From positions 248,001 through 312,000 of the forward strand of contig NZ_BRZA01000002.1 of assembly GCF_026012395.1 (NCBI RefSeq): DNA of 64,000 nucleotides, given 5' to 3'. The notes beneath the pieces were generated by a model. It worked only from the letters and a program-made list of their open reading frames with translations, made no database searches and was not told the DNA's origin. Shown one piece after another: positions 1-8,089 of this stretch; the first letter of the stretch is position 1, and each line of letters begins with the position of its first letter. This stretch comes from Lysinibacillus piscis (lineage in GTDB: Bacteria; Bacillota; Bacilli; Bacillales_A; Planococcaceae). The position numbers and the translations under genes are program-made.

Positions 1-1
1 G

Positions 2-1516
2 CTAACGGATGATAAAACATATCCATATATAAAAATTACAAATGAAAAATATCCACGTTTGATTACGACACGTAAAGTGAAGAAGGATAAGGCAAAATAT
101 TTCGGTCCTTATCCGAATGCGTATGCAGCGAGTGAAACGAAAAAATTATTAGATCGTTTATATCCTTTGCGTAAATGCGTGCAATTGCCGACAAAGGTTT
201 GCTTGTATTATCATATGGGGCAATGTTTAGCTCCTTGTGTTAAACCAATTGAAGCACAGGTTTTTGACGATATGATAGAGGATATTTCAAAATTTTTACA
301 TGGTGGTGTGGACGCTGTTAAAAAAGAGCTAGAAACGAAAATGCTGGCAGCGGCTGAAAATTTAGAGTTTGAGCGAGCGAAGGAGCTGCGTGACCAAATT
401 GCGCATATCGATACGGTGATGCAGAAGCAAAAAATTGTCTCAAATGATACAACAAATCGAGATGTCTTTGGCTATGCTGTAGAAAAAGGCTGGATGTGTG
501 TACAAGTATTTTTTGTACGGCAAGGGAAGCTCATTGAACGAGATGTTTCTATTTTTCCGATTTATCAAGACCCAGAGGAAGAATTTTTAACATTTGTCGG
601 TCGATTTTATGAAAAGGCAGAGCATATTAAGCCAAAAGAAGTCTTTATTCCACATACGATTGATGCCGCTATTTTAACAGAGCTATTAGGCATCAAAGTG
701 CTAACACCAAAACGTGGACAGAAAAAAGAGCTAGTGGAGTTAGCGACGAAAAATGCTGAAATTGCGGTAGCCGCTAAATTCCAATTGATTGAGCGACAGG
801 AAGAGCGCACAATTGGTGCATGTGAGGCACTTGGCGAGGCAATGGGGATTTCTGCGCCTTTGCGTATCGAGGCATTCGATAATAGTCATATGCATGGAAC
901 AGATGCGGTGTCAGCGATGGTCGTATTTATTGATGGCAAGCCAGCGAAAAAGGAGTATCGTAAATACAAAACACGCACAGCAGCAAAGCATGATGATTAT
1001 GGCGCAATGCAGGAAGTGATACGTCGTCGCTATACACGTGTTTTAAAAGAAGGATTACCATTACCAGATTTAGTATTGATTGATGGTGGGAAAGGGCAAA
1101 TGGAAGTGGCACGTGAGGTGCTAGAGGATGAGCTTGGCTTGGTTATTCCAATAGCAGGCTTAGCGAAGGATGATAAGCATAATACATCTCAGCTCTTATT
1201 TGGAGAGCCTGTTGACATTGTACCGTTGAAGCGGACAAGTGATGGTTTTTATTTATTGCAACGTATTCAAGATGAGGTGCATCGTTTTGCCATTACGTTT
1301 TTGCGTCAGCAGCGTGATAAGCAGACAATTCAATCGGTGCTGGATCAAATCGAAGGCATTGGACCAAAGCGTAAACAGCAATTACTCAAGCATTTTGGCT
1401 CTGTCAAAAAAATTCGAGAGGCTAGTGAGCAAGCATTGCAGGAAGCAGGGATACCTGTTCATTTAGCGAAGCAGATTTATAGCTATTTTCAACAGGGTAC
1501 ATTGTCAAAAGAATAA
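2..1516 (+). CDS. uvrC: UvrABC excinuclease subunit C (5' end outside window)
   Basis: Nucleotide-excision repair nuclease that, with UvrB, cuts on both sides of a UvrA-detected lesion. The reading frame is open from base 2, so the first part of the protein (the GIY-YIG nuclease, responsible for the 3' cut) is mostly outside the window. Visible here are the end of that domain (YFGPYPNAY), a cysteine cluster ([21 protein letters not shown]), the UVR motif that contacts UvrB ([15 protein letters not shown]), and the RNase H-like C-terminal nuclease with AFDNSH and [10 protein letters not shown] carrying the acidic catalytic residues. A tandem helix-hairpin-helix ends it ([18 protein letters not shown]). 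Nothing looks damaged. Its position directly before lysC-yslB-sdh matches B. subtilis. Confidence 0.97.
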   Translation, partial: LTDDKTYPYIKITNEKYPRLITTRKVKKDKAKYFGPYPNAYAASETKKLLDRLYPLRKCVQLPTKVCLYYHMGQCLAPCVKPIEAQVFDDMIEDISKFLHGGVDAVKKELETKMLAAAENLEFERAKELRDQIAHIDTVMQKQKIVSNDTTNRDVFGYAVEKGWMCVQVFFVRQGKLIERDVSIFPIYQDPEEEFLTFVGRFYEKAEHIKPKEVFIPHTIDAAILTELLGIKVLTPKRGQKKELVELATKNAEIAVAAKFQLIERQEERTIGACEALGEAMGISAPLRIEAFDNSHMHGTDAVSAMVVFIDGKPAKKEYRKYKTRTAAKHDDYGAMQEVIRRRYTRVLKEGLPLPDLVLIDGGKGQMEVAREVLEDELGLVIPIAGLAKDDKHNTSQLLFGEPVDIVPLKRTSDGFYLLQRIQDEVHRFAITFLRQQRDKQTIQSVLDQIEGIGPKRKQQLLKHFGSVKKIREASEQALQEAGIPVHLAKQIYSYFQQGTLSKE

Positions 1517-1571
1517 CCATGTGCTAGAGTGATAGATATATTTACTTGTTTATAAGGAATAATTGCATAAT

Positions 1572-1813
1572 TGATGATAGAGGTGCGAGCTTCAATAGTA
1601 GTACATCGGAGGAGGAACAAGTCCAGTGATGATGTAGGAAAGGGGAGTTTGCCGAAGTTCCGTGTCATTGCTTCTGACACTGTGCTGGTTTTGCATTTAA
1701 GAAATGTAAGACTGTCGATTCTACATGTTTCGGAGAGCTATCACCCATATGGATACAAATAGTTTGTATACATTTAGGTAGCCTTTCATATCATGTGAAG
1801 GCTATCTTTTTTT
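1572..1813 (+). ncRNA. Lysine riboswitch (L box) with terminator, leader of lysC
   Basis: The leader contains the conserved L-box blocks in order: AGAGGTGCGAG near 1579, GGAGGAGGAACAAG near 1608, AAAGGGG...GCCGAAG near 1640, CTGGT near 1685, ACTGTCG near 1711 and GGAGAGCTATC at 1732-1742. The closing P1 helix pairs GATAG (1576-1580) with CTATC (1738-1742). An intrinsic terminator at 1776-1813 forms the expression platform. By family knowledge, lysine binding stabilises the aptamer and lets the terminator form, shutting off the aspartokinase gene when lysine is plentiful. The downstream gene 1913-3139 fits this exactly. Outer limits are approximate. Confidence 0.93.
1776..1813 (+). terminator. 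Riboswitch-controlled intrinsic terminator of the lysC leader
   Basis: The arms GGTAGCCTTTCAT (1777-1789) and ATGTGAAGGCTATC (1793-1806) form a long stem, followed by a T-run at 1806-1813. A repeat copy starts inside the T-run. Confidence 0.9.
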
Positions 1814-1883
1814 ATCTTCATTTAGCGAATGTCTATTGAATCAAGATAAAGTTCCTGTGAATGGTATACATGGGGCGTAATGG
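1811..1883 (+). repeat. Dispersed intergenic repeat, copy C (short form)
   Basis: The copy begins in the riboswitch terminator T-tract with TTATCTTCATTTAGCGAATGT (1812-1832). The partly complementary arm ATTGAATCAAGATAA follows at 1835-1849. After a degenerate middle it ends with GGGGCGTAAT (1872-1881), the right half of the family's terminal hairpin. The long central part seen in copies A and B is missing. It fills the space between the terminator and the lysC ribosome binding site, so it is transcribed in the lysC mRNA. Confidence 0.7.
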
Positions 1884-1912
1884 ATTTTTGTTTTACTAAA
1901 GGAGGGCTTACA

Positions 1913-3139
1913 ATGGCAAAAATAGTGATGAAATTTGGTGGACGTGCATTAGCGTCCACAGCACAAATTCATGAAGCCGTGCAAAAGGTAGTAGAGATAA
2001 AGAACAAAGGCTTTGATGTCGTAGTAGTGACAGCTGCAATGGGAAGTGCAACCCAAAATTTATGGCATATGGCTAACGAATTAACGGAGGATGTGTCAAA
2101 GCGTGAAATGGATGTTGTGTTAGCGACAAGTGCCCAATTATCGAGTGCTTTATTGGCAATGGCTCTGCAAGAAGCTGGCTATCAGGCATTGTCACTGACA
2201 GGCTGGCAAGCAGGTGTACAAACGGACAATGTATATGGTCATGCTCGTATTGATTGGATTGATGGCAGTCATATAGAGGAGCATTTAGCACAAGGAGCCA
2301 TTGTTGTCGTTGCTGGCGAGCAGGGGATAGATGATAAGCATAATATTACAACGTTTGGTAAGGGCGGTGCAGAGACGACTGCTGTCGCAATGGCGGCTGC
2401 CTTAGATGCAGAAGAAGTAATTATTTTTACAAATGTGGATGGTGTGTATACAGCAGACCCACATACTGTTGAAGGAGCGCGTAAATTAAATGAAGTCTCC
2501 TATGATGAAATGCTGGAGCTAGCTCATTTAGGTGCACCTATTATTCATCCTCGTGCCGTAGAATTAGCGAAGAAGTTCCAAATACCTGTCATGATTCGTT
2601 CGAGTGTAAAAGAGACGACAGCGACCGTACTGAAGGAGGAAGTGGAAATGGAAAGAAATTTACTTGTGCGTGGAGTTGCCTATGAGGCAGATATTATTCG
2701 TTTAACAGTTGGCTATGATGCGAATGCAGATGTGTCATTAGCTGGGATATTTGCGGTGCTTGCTGAACATCATATTAATGTAGATATTATTGTGCAAGCG
2801 ATTATTAATCAATTAAAGCCAACCGTATCATTTACGATTTTAAAGGAGCAATTTGCAGAGGCATTGCAGGTGTTAGAAAATAGTAAAGTATCACTTGGCT
2901 TTAGCTTTGCTGATTTTGAAATTGGCTTAGCAAAGGTATCGATTATTGGCTCTGGAATGGCGTCGAATCCAGGTGTTGCCGCTCGCATGTTTGAGTGTCT
3001 ATGCCGTGAACATATTCCTGTAAAAATGGTTAGCACATCTGAAATTAAAGTATCTGTTGTTGTGCCACAGGAGGAAATGATTCGTGCAGCTAATTTATTG
3101 CATAAGGAATTTAATTTAGAGCAGCCTGTACAAATTTAA
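1913..3139 (+). CDS. lysC: Aspartokinase II homologue with altered active site
   Basis: Homologue of lysine-sensitive aspartokinase II, which phosphorylates aspartate in the first step of lysine, threonine and methionine synthesis. The ATG at 1913 has AAAGGAGGGC at 1899-1908. At 408 aa it matches the B. subtilis enzyme, and locus and riboswitch agree. Order: amino-acid kinase domain (about 1-240), then two ACT domains that bind lysine. The fold motifs are clear, but the substrate motifs differ from those I know: KFGGTS is KFGGRA, ATGEQ is ATSAQ, GRGGSDTTA is GKGGAETTA, TDVDGVYTADPR is TNVDGVYTADPH. The Lys of KFGG remains. An internal in-frame start at 2648 would give a 163-residue beta-like subunit, as in B. 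subtilis. The kinase may be inactive, altered in substrate, or purely regulatory. The family call is secure; the activity is not. Confidence 0.9.
   Translation: MAKIVMKFGGRALASTAQIHEAVQKVVEIKNKGFDVVVVTAAMGSATQNLWHMANELTEDVSKREMDVVLATSAQLSSALLAMALQEAGYQALSLTGWQAGVQTDNVYGHARIDWIDGSHIEEHLAQGAIVVVAGEQGIDDKHNITTFGKGGAETTAVAMAAALDAEEVIIFTNVDGVYTADPHTVEGARKLNEVSYDEMLELAHLGAPIIHPRAVELAKKFQIPVMIRSSVKETTATVLKEEVEMERNLLVRGVAYEADIIRLTVGYDANADVSLAGIFAVLAEHHINVDIIVQAIINQLKPTVSFTILKEQFAEALQVLENSKVSLGFSFADFEIGLAKVSIIGSGMASNPGVAARMFECLCREHIPVKMVSTSEIKVSVVVPQEEMIRAANLLHKEFNLEQPVQI
2633..2650 (+). promoter_or_regulatory. Internal ribosome binding site and start for the LysC beta subunit
   Basis: AAGGAGGA (2633-2640) lies 8 bases before an in-frame ATG at 2648, which is codon 246 of the lysC frame. 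The B. subtilis gene makes its 163-residue beta subunit from codon 246, so position, frame and product length coincide. Translation from here yields only the paired ACT domains (MERNLLVRGVAYE...). Confidence 0.75.
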
Positions 3140-3186
3140 TAGAAAAGGAGTGTTACCTTGATAGTGGGAACACTCCTTTTCTATTA
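3139..3186. terminator. Bidirectional terminator between lysC and yslB
   Basis: ATAGAAAAGGAGTGTT (3139-3154) pairs with AACACTCCTTTTCTAT (3169-3184). It is flanked by A-rich sequence on the left and T-rich sequence on the right, so it can serve the two convergent genes. Confidence 0.9.
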
Positions 3187-3187
3187 T

Positions 3188-3622
3188 TTATTCATTTGGA
3201 ATAGTGTTTTGGATGCGTTCTTTGACATCCCATTTCACTGTAAAGGTGATGAGCTGTTGTTTCTCACGCTTTTCATCATAGCATTCTGTTAAATAGCCCA
3301 TGATTTGCTGTATTTGTTCGGCGATGAAACCTGCTTCAAGTCGGAAACTACGATAGCCAATTTGCATTAATGCAGGGTCATTGGTTAACTGAAATGTGCG
3401 ACCATCCTTTGTTTCTTTTATAAGCTCCAACATCCCCCAGCTTGCATCCACAAAAAACGCTACGAGCTCCTCGATCGTTCTACAAGGAAATTTGCGTGCA
3501 AGTTCTTTACCAGCCCAATATAGAACCTCATTTTCATGTTTGCCGAGAACGGAAGATAAGATATGATCCCGTATAATTTCATAGCCAAATGCTGAAATGG
3601 TAGAAGATGAATGATTTGACAT
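3188..3622 (-). CDS. yslB: YslB family protein (DUF2507)
   Basis: Soluble 144-residue protein of unknown function. It is the counterpart of B. subtilis YslB, which lies between lysC and sdhC on the same strand as here. The start codon at 3622 is preceded on the minus strand by GAAAGAAGG. The sequence opens with ...SAFGYEIIRDHILSSVLGKHENEVLYWAGKELARKFP, typical of this family, and has no signal peptide or membrane segment. It is related to the fold used by 4-vinyl reductase-type ligand-binding proteins, but no ligand can be read from the sequence. It is transcribed alone, convergent with lysC and divergent from sdhC. Confidence 0.85.
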   Translation of the reverse strand: MSNHSSSTISAFGYEIIRDHILSSVLGKHENEVLYWAGKELARKFPCRTIEELVAFFVDASWGMLELIKETKDGRTFQLTNDPALMQIGYRSFRLEAGFIAEQIQQIMGYLTECYDEKREKQQLITFTVKWDVKERIQNTIPNE

Positions 3623-3754
3623 GGATACCCTTCTTTCTAGTAATTCTCTTTTAATTTGACACGTATAAAGTAAAGTAGGATTTTTCGAGAAAAATTAGGA
3701 CATAATCTACTAGATTATTACGATAATAAGACCTATGAAAAACCCTTGCTTACC

Positions 3755-3783
3755 TTGACGCTTATAGTTCTTGAGAGTACAAT
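3755..3783 (+). promoter_or_regulatory. Sigma-A promoter of sdhCAB
   Basis: TTGACG (3755-3760) is followed by a 17-base spacer and TACAAT (3778-3783). This is close to consensus and lies about 110 bases before the sdhC start, leaving an untranslated leader. Confidence 0.8.
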
Positions 3784-3896
3784 AAACATGTCATAATATT
3801 GTACCATGATGGAATACACAGTCAATAAAGGATCAATTACAAATTGGTGACTTCTGTTGAACTGTGCTATTTTTAGTACTGAGGGGGGTAACAGTC

Positions 3897-4511
3897 TTGT
3901 CGAAAGAGCGAGAGTTTTTATGGCGCCGCTTACATTCTCTATTAGGAGTGCTTCCAGTAGGTTTGTTTTTGGTGTTCCACTTGTCAATGAACTTCACTGC
4001 TGTGGGCGGTGAGCAGACTTACAACGATTCAATTGGAATGATGGAGTTGATTCCACATCCACTGCTACTAGTAATGGAATGGGTAATTATCTATATTCCA
4101 TTAATGTTCCATGCCTTTTATGGTGTGTATATTGCATTTACAGCGACAACAAATACAGGTCGCTTCAGCACATACCGTAACTGGATGTTCACACTACAAC
4201 GTTTTACAGGTGTATTTTTAGTCGTGTTTATTGCTTGGCATATTTTCCAAACACGTATTCAAAAAGCGCTTGGTGCAAGTGTAGAATACAATATGATTAA
4301 GGATATTGTTGATAACCCATTGATGCTTGCTTTCTATATTGTCGGTATTTTATCAGCAACATTCCACTTATCAAATGGTTTATGGGCATTCCTAGTAAGC
4401 TGGGGTATTACACAATCTCCACAGTCTCAAAAGATTGCTACTTATGTAACAAATATTATTTTCGTGATTTTAAGTATAGCTGGTGTGGTTGCTATTCTAT
4501 CATTTGTTTAA
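3897..4511 (+). CDS. sdhC: Succinate dehydrogenase cytochrome b558 subunit
   Basis: Membrane anchor of complex II. It carries the haem b groups and passes electrons from SdhB to menaquinone. The protein is 204 aa with five hydrophobic helices and conserved histidines suited to bis-His haem ligation (for example HLSMNF, HAFYGVYIA, AWHIFQTR, TFHLSNGLW), typical of the Bacillus b558 type. The start is a TTG at 3897 (MSKEREFLWRRLHS), chosen because GAGGGGGGT lies at 3881-3889; an upstream in-frame start at 3864 has no such site. It heads the sdhCAB operon behind a strong sigma-A-type promoter. Confidence 0.95.
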   Translation: MSKEREFLWRRLHSLLGVLPVGLFLVFHLSMNFTAVGGEQTYNDSIGMMELIPHPLLLVMEWVIIYIPLMFHAFYGVYIAFTATTNTGRFSTYRNWMFTLQRFTGVFLVVFIAWHIFQTRIQKALGASVEYNMIKDIVDNPLMLAFYIVGILSATFHLSNGLWAFLVSWGITQSPQSQKIATYVTNIIFVILSIAGVVAILSFV

Positions 4512-4568
4512 TATAGATAGAAAGCACACATAATTCGAGCGATTTGTTAAGAGGAGTGAGATAGAATC

Positions 4569-6323
4569 ATGGCGAAAAGCAAAGTAATTGTTGTTGGCGG
4601 CGGTCTTGCTGGTCTGATGGCAACGATTAAAGCGGCTGAAGTTGGTACAGAAGTTGATTTATTCTCATTAGTTCCTGTAAAGCGTTCACATTCTGTATGT
4701 GCGCAAGGTGGAATTAATGGTGCAGTTAATACAAAAGGTGAAGGGGATTCTCCATGGATTCACTTTGATGATACAGTATATGGTGGCGATTTCTTAGCGA
4801 ACCAACCACCAGTAAAAGGTATGTGTGACGCAGCACCTGGTATTATTCACTTAATGGACCGTATGGGTGTTATGTTCAACCGTACACCAGAAGGTCTTCT
4901 TGATTTCCGTCGTTTTGGTGGTACACTACATCACCGTACAGCCTTCTCAGGTGCAACGACTGGTCAACAATTACTATATGCACTAGACGAGCAAGTTCGT
5001 TCACATGAAGTAGCTGGTTTAGTGAATAAATATGAGCACTGGGAATTCCTTGGTGTTGTTATTGATGAAGATGGTGTTTGTCGTGGAATTGTTGCGCAAG
5101 ATATGCGTACAGAAGAAATTAAATCATTCCGTGCAGATGCAGTCATTATGGCAACAGGTGGTCCTGGTATTATTTTTGGTAAAACAACAAACTCTGTTAT
5201 TAATACAGGTTCTGCTGCTTCAATCGTGTACCAACAAGGTGCATCCTATTCAAATGGTGAGTTCATTCAAATTCACCCAACAGCGATTCCTGGCGATGAC
5301 AAAAACCGTCTAATGTCAGAATCAGCTCGTGGAGAAGGTGGCCGTATTTGGACATATAAAGACGGTAAACCTTGGTACTTCTTAGAAGAAAAATACCCTG
5401 CATACGGTAACTTAGTACCACGTGATATTGCAACACGTGAAATTTTTGATGTCTGCGTAAATCAAAAATTAGGTATTAATGGCGAAAACATGGTATACCT
5501 AGACCTTTCACATAAAGATCCACATGAGTTAGACGTAAAACTTGGTGGTATCATCGAAATCTACGAAAAATTCGTAGGGGATGATCCACGTAAATTACCG
5601 ATGAAAATCTTCCCAGCAGTTCACTATTCAATGGGCGGTTTATGGGTAGATTACAACCAAATGACAGAAATTCCTGGACTATTTGCTGCAGGTGAATGTG
5701 ATTATTCACAACATGGTGCAAACCGTCTTGGTGCAAACTCATTATTATCTGCTATCTATGGTGGTATGGTTGCAGGACCAAACGCAGTAGAATATGTAAA
5801 GCATTTGAAAAAACATGCAGAAGATCTTTCACAAGATATTTACGATGCACGTGTACAAGAAGAACAAGCAAAATGGGATACTATTCTAAAAATGGATGGC
5901 ACAGAAAATGCTTATTTATTGCATAAAGAGCTTGGGGAAATGATGACAGCTACAATGACAGTAGTACGTTACAATGACCAGCTAAAAGATACATTAAGCA
6001 AATTAGATGAGATGTTAAAACGTTGGGATAACATTAATATTAACGATACGCAAAAATGGAGCAATCAAGGTGCTCATTTCACACGTCAGTTGAAAAATAT
6101 GTTAATCCTTGCGAAAGTTATGACAAAAGGTGCATTATTACGTGACGAATCACGAGGTGCTCACTATAAACCAGACTTCCCGAATCGTGATGATGACAGA
6201 TTCTTAAAAACAACAATGGCGAAGTTTGATGCAGCAACGACAGACCCAATCATCACATATCAAGAGGTTGACGTTTCACTAATCCCACCACGTAAACGTG
6301 ACTACTCTGCGAAAGGAGACTAA
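4569..6323 (+). CDS. sdhA: Succinate dehydrogenase flavoprotein subunit
   Basis: FAD-containing catalytic subunit that oxidises succinate to fumarate on the cytoplasmic face of complex II. At 584 aa it is full length. It has an N-terminal dinucleotide fold (VIVVGGGLAGLMATIKAAE), the flavin-attachment region with histidine (SVCAQGGINGAVN), capping-domain residues HRTAFSGATTGQQ, the active-site arginine segment SARGEGGRIW, and HYSMGGLWVDYNQMTEIPGLFAAGECD near the C-terminal third. A ribosome binding site AGAGGAGTGA lies at 4551-4560. It is the second gene of sdhCAB, 57 bases after sdhC. Codon use resembles highly expressed genes. Confidence 0.97.
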   Translation: MAKSKVIVVGGGLAGLMATIKAAEVGTEVDLFSLVPVKRSHSVCAQGGINGAVNTKGEGDSPWIHFDDTVYGGDFLANQPPVKGMCDAAPGIIHLMDRMGVMFNRTPEGLLDFRRFGGTLHHRTAFSGATTGQQLLYALDEQVRSHEVAGLVNKYEHWEFLGVVIDEDGVCRGIVAQDMRTEEIKSFRADAVIMATGGPGIIFGKTTNSVINTGSAASIVYQQGASYSNGEFIQIHPTAIPGDDKNRLMSESARGEGGRIWTYKDGKPWYFLEEKYPAYGNLVPRDIATREIFDVCVNQKLGINGENMVYLDLSHKDPHELDVKLGGIIEIYEKFVGDDPRKLPMKIFPAVHYSMGGLWVDYNQMTEIPGLFAAGECDYSQHGANRLGANSLLSAIYGGMVAGPNAVEYVKHLKKHAEDLSQDIYDARVQEEQAKWDTILKMDGTENAYLLHKELGEMMTATMTVVRYNDQLKDTLSKLDEMLKRWDNININDTQKWSNQGAHFTRQLKNMLILAKVMTKGALLRDESRGAHYKPDFPNRDDDRFLKTTMAKFDAATTDPIITYQEVDVSLIPPRKRDYSAKGD

Positions 6324-6328
6324 AAGTT

Positions 6329-7108
6329 ATGCAACTCGCAGCTAATACTGGAAGAATGGTTAAAGTAGAAATCATTCGTCAAGATACACAAGGTGGTACT
6401 AGTTACACGCAAAAATTTGAAGTACCTTACCGCCATGGTATGAACGTGATTTCGATTCTAATGGAAATTCAAAAAAACCCTGTGACAGCAGATGGTCAAA
6501 AAACGACACCTGTCTCATGGGATATGAACTGTTTAGAGGAAGTTTGTGGCGCATGTTCAATGGTTATTAATGGGCGTCCACGTCAATCTTGTTCAACACT
6601 TGTTGATCAATTGACAGAGCCGATTCGACTTGAGCCAATGAAAACATTCCCTGTTATTCGTGACTTACAAGTAGACCGTGAGCGTATGTTCAATGCGTTG
6701 AAAAAAGTAAAAGCATGGGTACCAATTGATGGTACGTATGATTTAGGTGAAGGTCCACGTATGCCAGAAGGTAAACGTCAATGGGCTTACGAATTATCAA
6801 AATGTATGACTTGTGGTGTATGTATGGAAGCATGTCCAAACGTGTCTGAAAAGGCATCATTTATCGGACCAGCACCATTATCACAAGTGCGTTTATTCAA
6901 CACACATCCAACAGGTGCAATGATTAAAGACCAACGCTTAAACGCTATTATGGGTGACGGTGGTCTTGCAAACTGTGGTAACTCTCAAAACTGTGTAGCT
7001 GCTTGTCCAAAAGGAATTCCTTTGACAACATCTATCGCATCATTAAACCGTGCAGCAACAGTGCAAATGTTCCGTAACTTCTTCGGTTCTGACCACTTTG
7101 TTGATTAA
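6329..7108 (+). CDS. sdhB: Succinate dehydrogenase iron-sulfur subunit
   Basis: Electron-transfer subunit of complex II, linking the SdhA flavin to the SdhC haems. The protein is 259 aa. The [2Fe-2S] domain is marked by CLEEVCGACSMVINGRPRQSC. The ferredoxin-like domain has CMTCGVCMEACPN, and later C-N-S-Q-N-C and CPKGIP supply the remaining [4Fe-4S]/[3Fe-4S] ligands. The ATG at 6329 lies 5 bases after the sdhA stop, with GAAAGGAG inside the end of sdhA. Last gene of the operon; a strong terminator follows. Confidence 0.97.
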   Translation: MQLAANTGRMVKVEIIRQDTQGGTSYTQKFEVPYRHGMNVISILMEIQKNPVTADGQKTTPVSWDMNCLEEVCGACSMVINGRPRQSCSTLVDQLTEPIRLEPMKTFPVIRDLQVDRERMFNALKKVKAWVPIDGTYDLGEGPRMPEGKRQWAYELSKCMTCGVCMEACPNVSEKASFIGPAPLSQVRLFNTHPTGAMIKDQRLNAIMGDGGLANCGNSQNCVAACPKGIPLTTSIASLNRAATVQMFRNFFGSDHFVD

Positions 7109-7118
7109 TAAAATGCAC

Positions 7119-7156
7119 AAACTCCCTTACTTTATGAATAGGTAAGGGAGTTTTTT
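7119..7156 (+). terminator. Terminator of sdhCAB
   Basis: ACTCCCTTAC (7120-7129) pairs with GTAAGGGAGT (7142-7151), followed by a six-base T-run. Confidence 0.93.
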
Positions 7157-7223
7157 CTATGCTGCTATACTATTTTTTACTATAATGAATCTATATTCAT
7201 TAAATTTCACACAAAGGGGATAG

Positions 7224-7685
7224 ATGCAGATGAAGGCGAATTATATCGGAGATTTTCAAGAATGGGTGAAAGATTTTTCATTTTATACAGAGGTACGTGT
7301 ACGTTTTTCAGAAACGGATATGTATGGGCATATGAATAATACTGTGAGCTTTGTTTATTTTGAGCAAGCTCGTGTTGATTATTTACGCCATTTAGATCTT
7401 TTTATGCCATTAGCGACAGAAAACCCAGAGGAACCGATTTTAATTGTTGCGGATTTGCAATGTGACTATGTTAATCAAGTATTTTTTGATGATGTTTTAC
7501 GCATCTATACGAAAGTGGCTAAAATGGGGAATTCTTCGATGGATATTCATTATATGGCCAAAAATCAGCATAATGCTGTGTGCTTTACAGGGCGTGGAAC
7601 GATTGTGCAAATGGATTCCAAAACAGGAAAAAGTGTACCATTATCAGATGAAATGCGCACACGATTGCTACATAATAAGTCGTAA
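7224..7685 (+). CDS. ysmA: Acyl-CoA thioesterase family protein, YsmA-like
   Basis: Hotdog-fold protein of the 4-hydroxybenzoyl-CoA/YbgC thioesterase group, expected to hydrolyse a small acyl-CoA in the cytoplasm. The 153-residue frame shows the family core VRFSETDMYGHMNNTVSFVYFEQARVDYL, including the aspartate used by this group for catalysis. AAAGGGGA precedes two possible ATGs at 7224 and 7230; the second has the better spacing. The gene occupies the same place as B. subtilis ysmA, between sdhB and gerE, which supports the symbol. Substrate unknown. Confidence 0.85.
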   Translation: MQMKANYIGDFQEWVKDFSFYTEVRVRFSETDMYGHMNNTVSFVYFEQARVDYLRHLDLFMPLATENPEEPILIVADLQCDYVNQVFFDDVLRIYTKVAKMGNSSMDIHYMAKNQHNAVCFTGRGTIVQMDSKTGKSVPLSDEMRTRLLHNKS

Positions 7686-7732
7686 TTTTTTAAAATTTTT
7701 TGGGAACTTGCGTTATTCGTTCAAATAGCCGT

Positions 7733-7761
7733 CACCGCCCCACACTCCTTAACATAAGTTA
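7733..7761 (+). promoter_or_regulatory. Candidate sigma-K promoter of gerE
   Basis: cACc at 7733-7736 and aCATAAGTTA at 7752-7761 match the sigma-K elements (AC at -35, CATAnnnTA at -10) with a 16-base spacer. gerE of B. subtilis is a sigma-K gene. The short -35 makes the match only moderately specific. Confidence 0.5.
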
Positions 7762-7794
7762 CAATACGTGCGGGGGAGGAGGGTGTAACTGAAC

Positions 7795-8016
7795 ATGAAT
7801 GGCTCTCATCATCGTTCTTTGTTAACAAACCGAGAACGTGAAATATTTGCGCTTTTATTAGCTGAAAAAACAACGAAAGATATTGCACAGCAGCTTGGGA
7901 TTAGTGAAAAAACGGTGCGAAATCATATTTCCAACACCATTCAAAAATTAGGGGTAACGAATAGGTCACAAGCATTAATTGAATTATTACGCTTAGAAGA
8001 ATTCAAATTAGATTAA
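7795..8016 (+). CDS. gerE: Late sporulation transcription factor GerE
   Basis: Small DNA-binding regulator acting with sigma-K in the mother cell to activate or repress spore-coat genes. It is 73 residues, against 74 in B. subtilis, and consists essentially of one LuxR-type helix-turn-helix: LTNREREIFALLLAEKTTKDIAQQLGISEKTVRNHISNTIQKLGV. No receiver domain is present, as expected for GerE. A strong ribosome binding site (GGGGGAGGAGGG, 7773-7783) precedes the ATG. Neighbours ysmA and ysmB match B. subtilis. Its presence shows the organism forms spores. Confidence 0.95.
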   Translation: MNGSHHRSLLTNREREIFALLLAEKTTKDIAQQLGISEKTVRNHISNTIQKLGVTNRSQALIELLRLEEFKLD

Positions 8017-8089
8017 TGGACACTTGCTATTTTACAAAAAAAACGACACAATAGAACTATGAAGGCGTATTTTTAGGGGTGAAATCGTT

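Noticed and set aside
7444-7728. 94-codon plus-strand frame overlapping ysmA
   Set aside because: Out of frame with the thioesterase, which shows clear family motifs; tryptophan/isoleucine-rich translation without a ribosome binding site.
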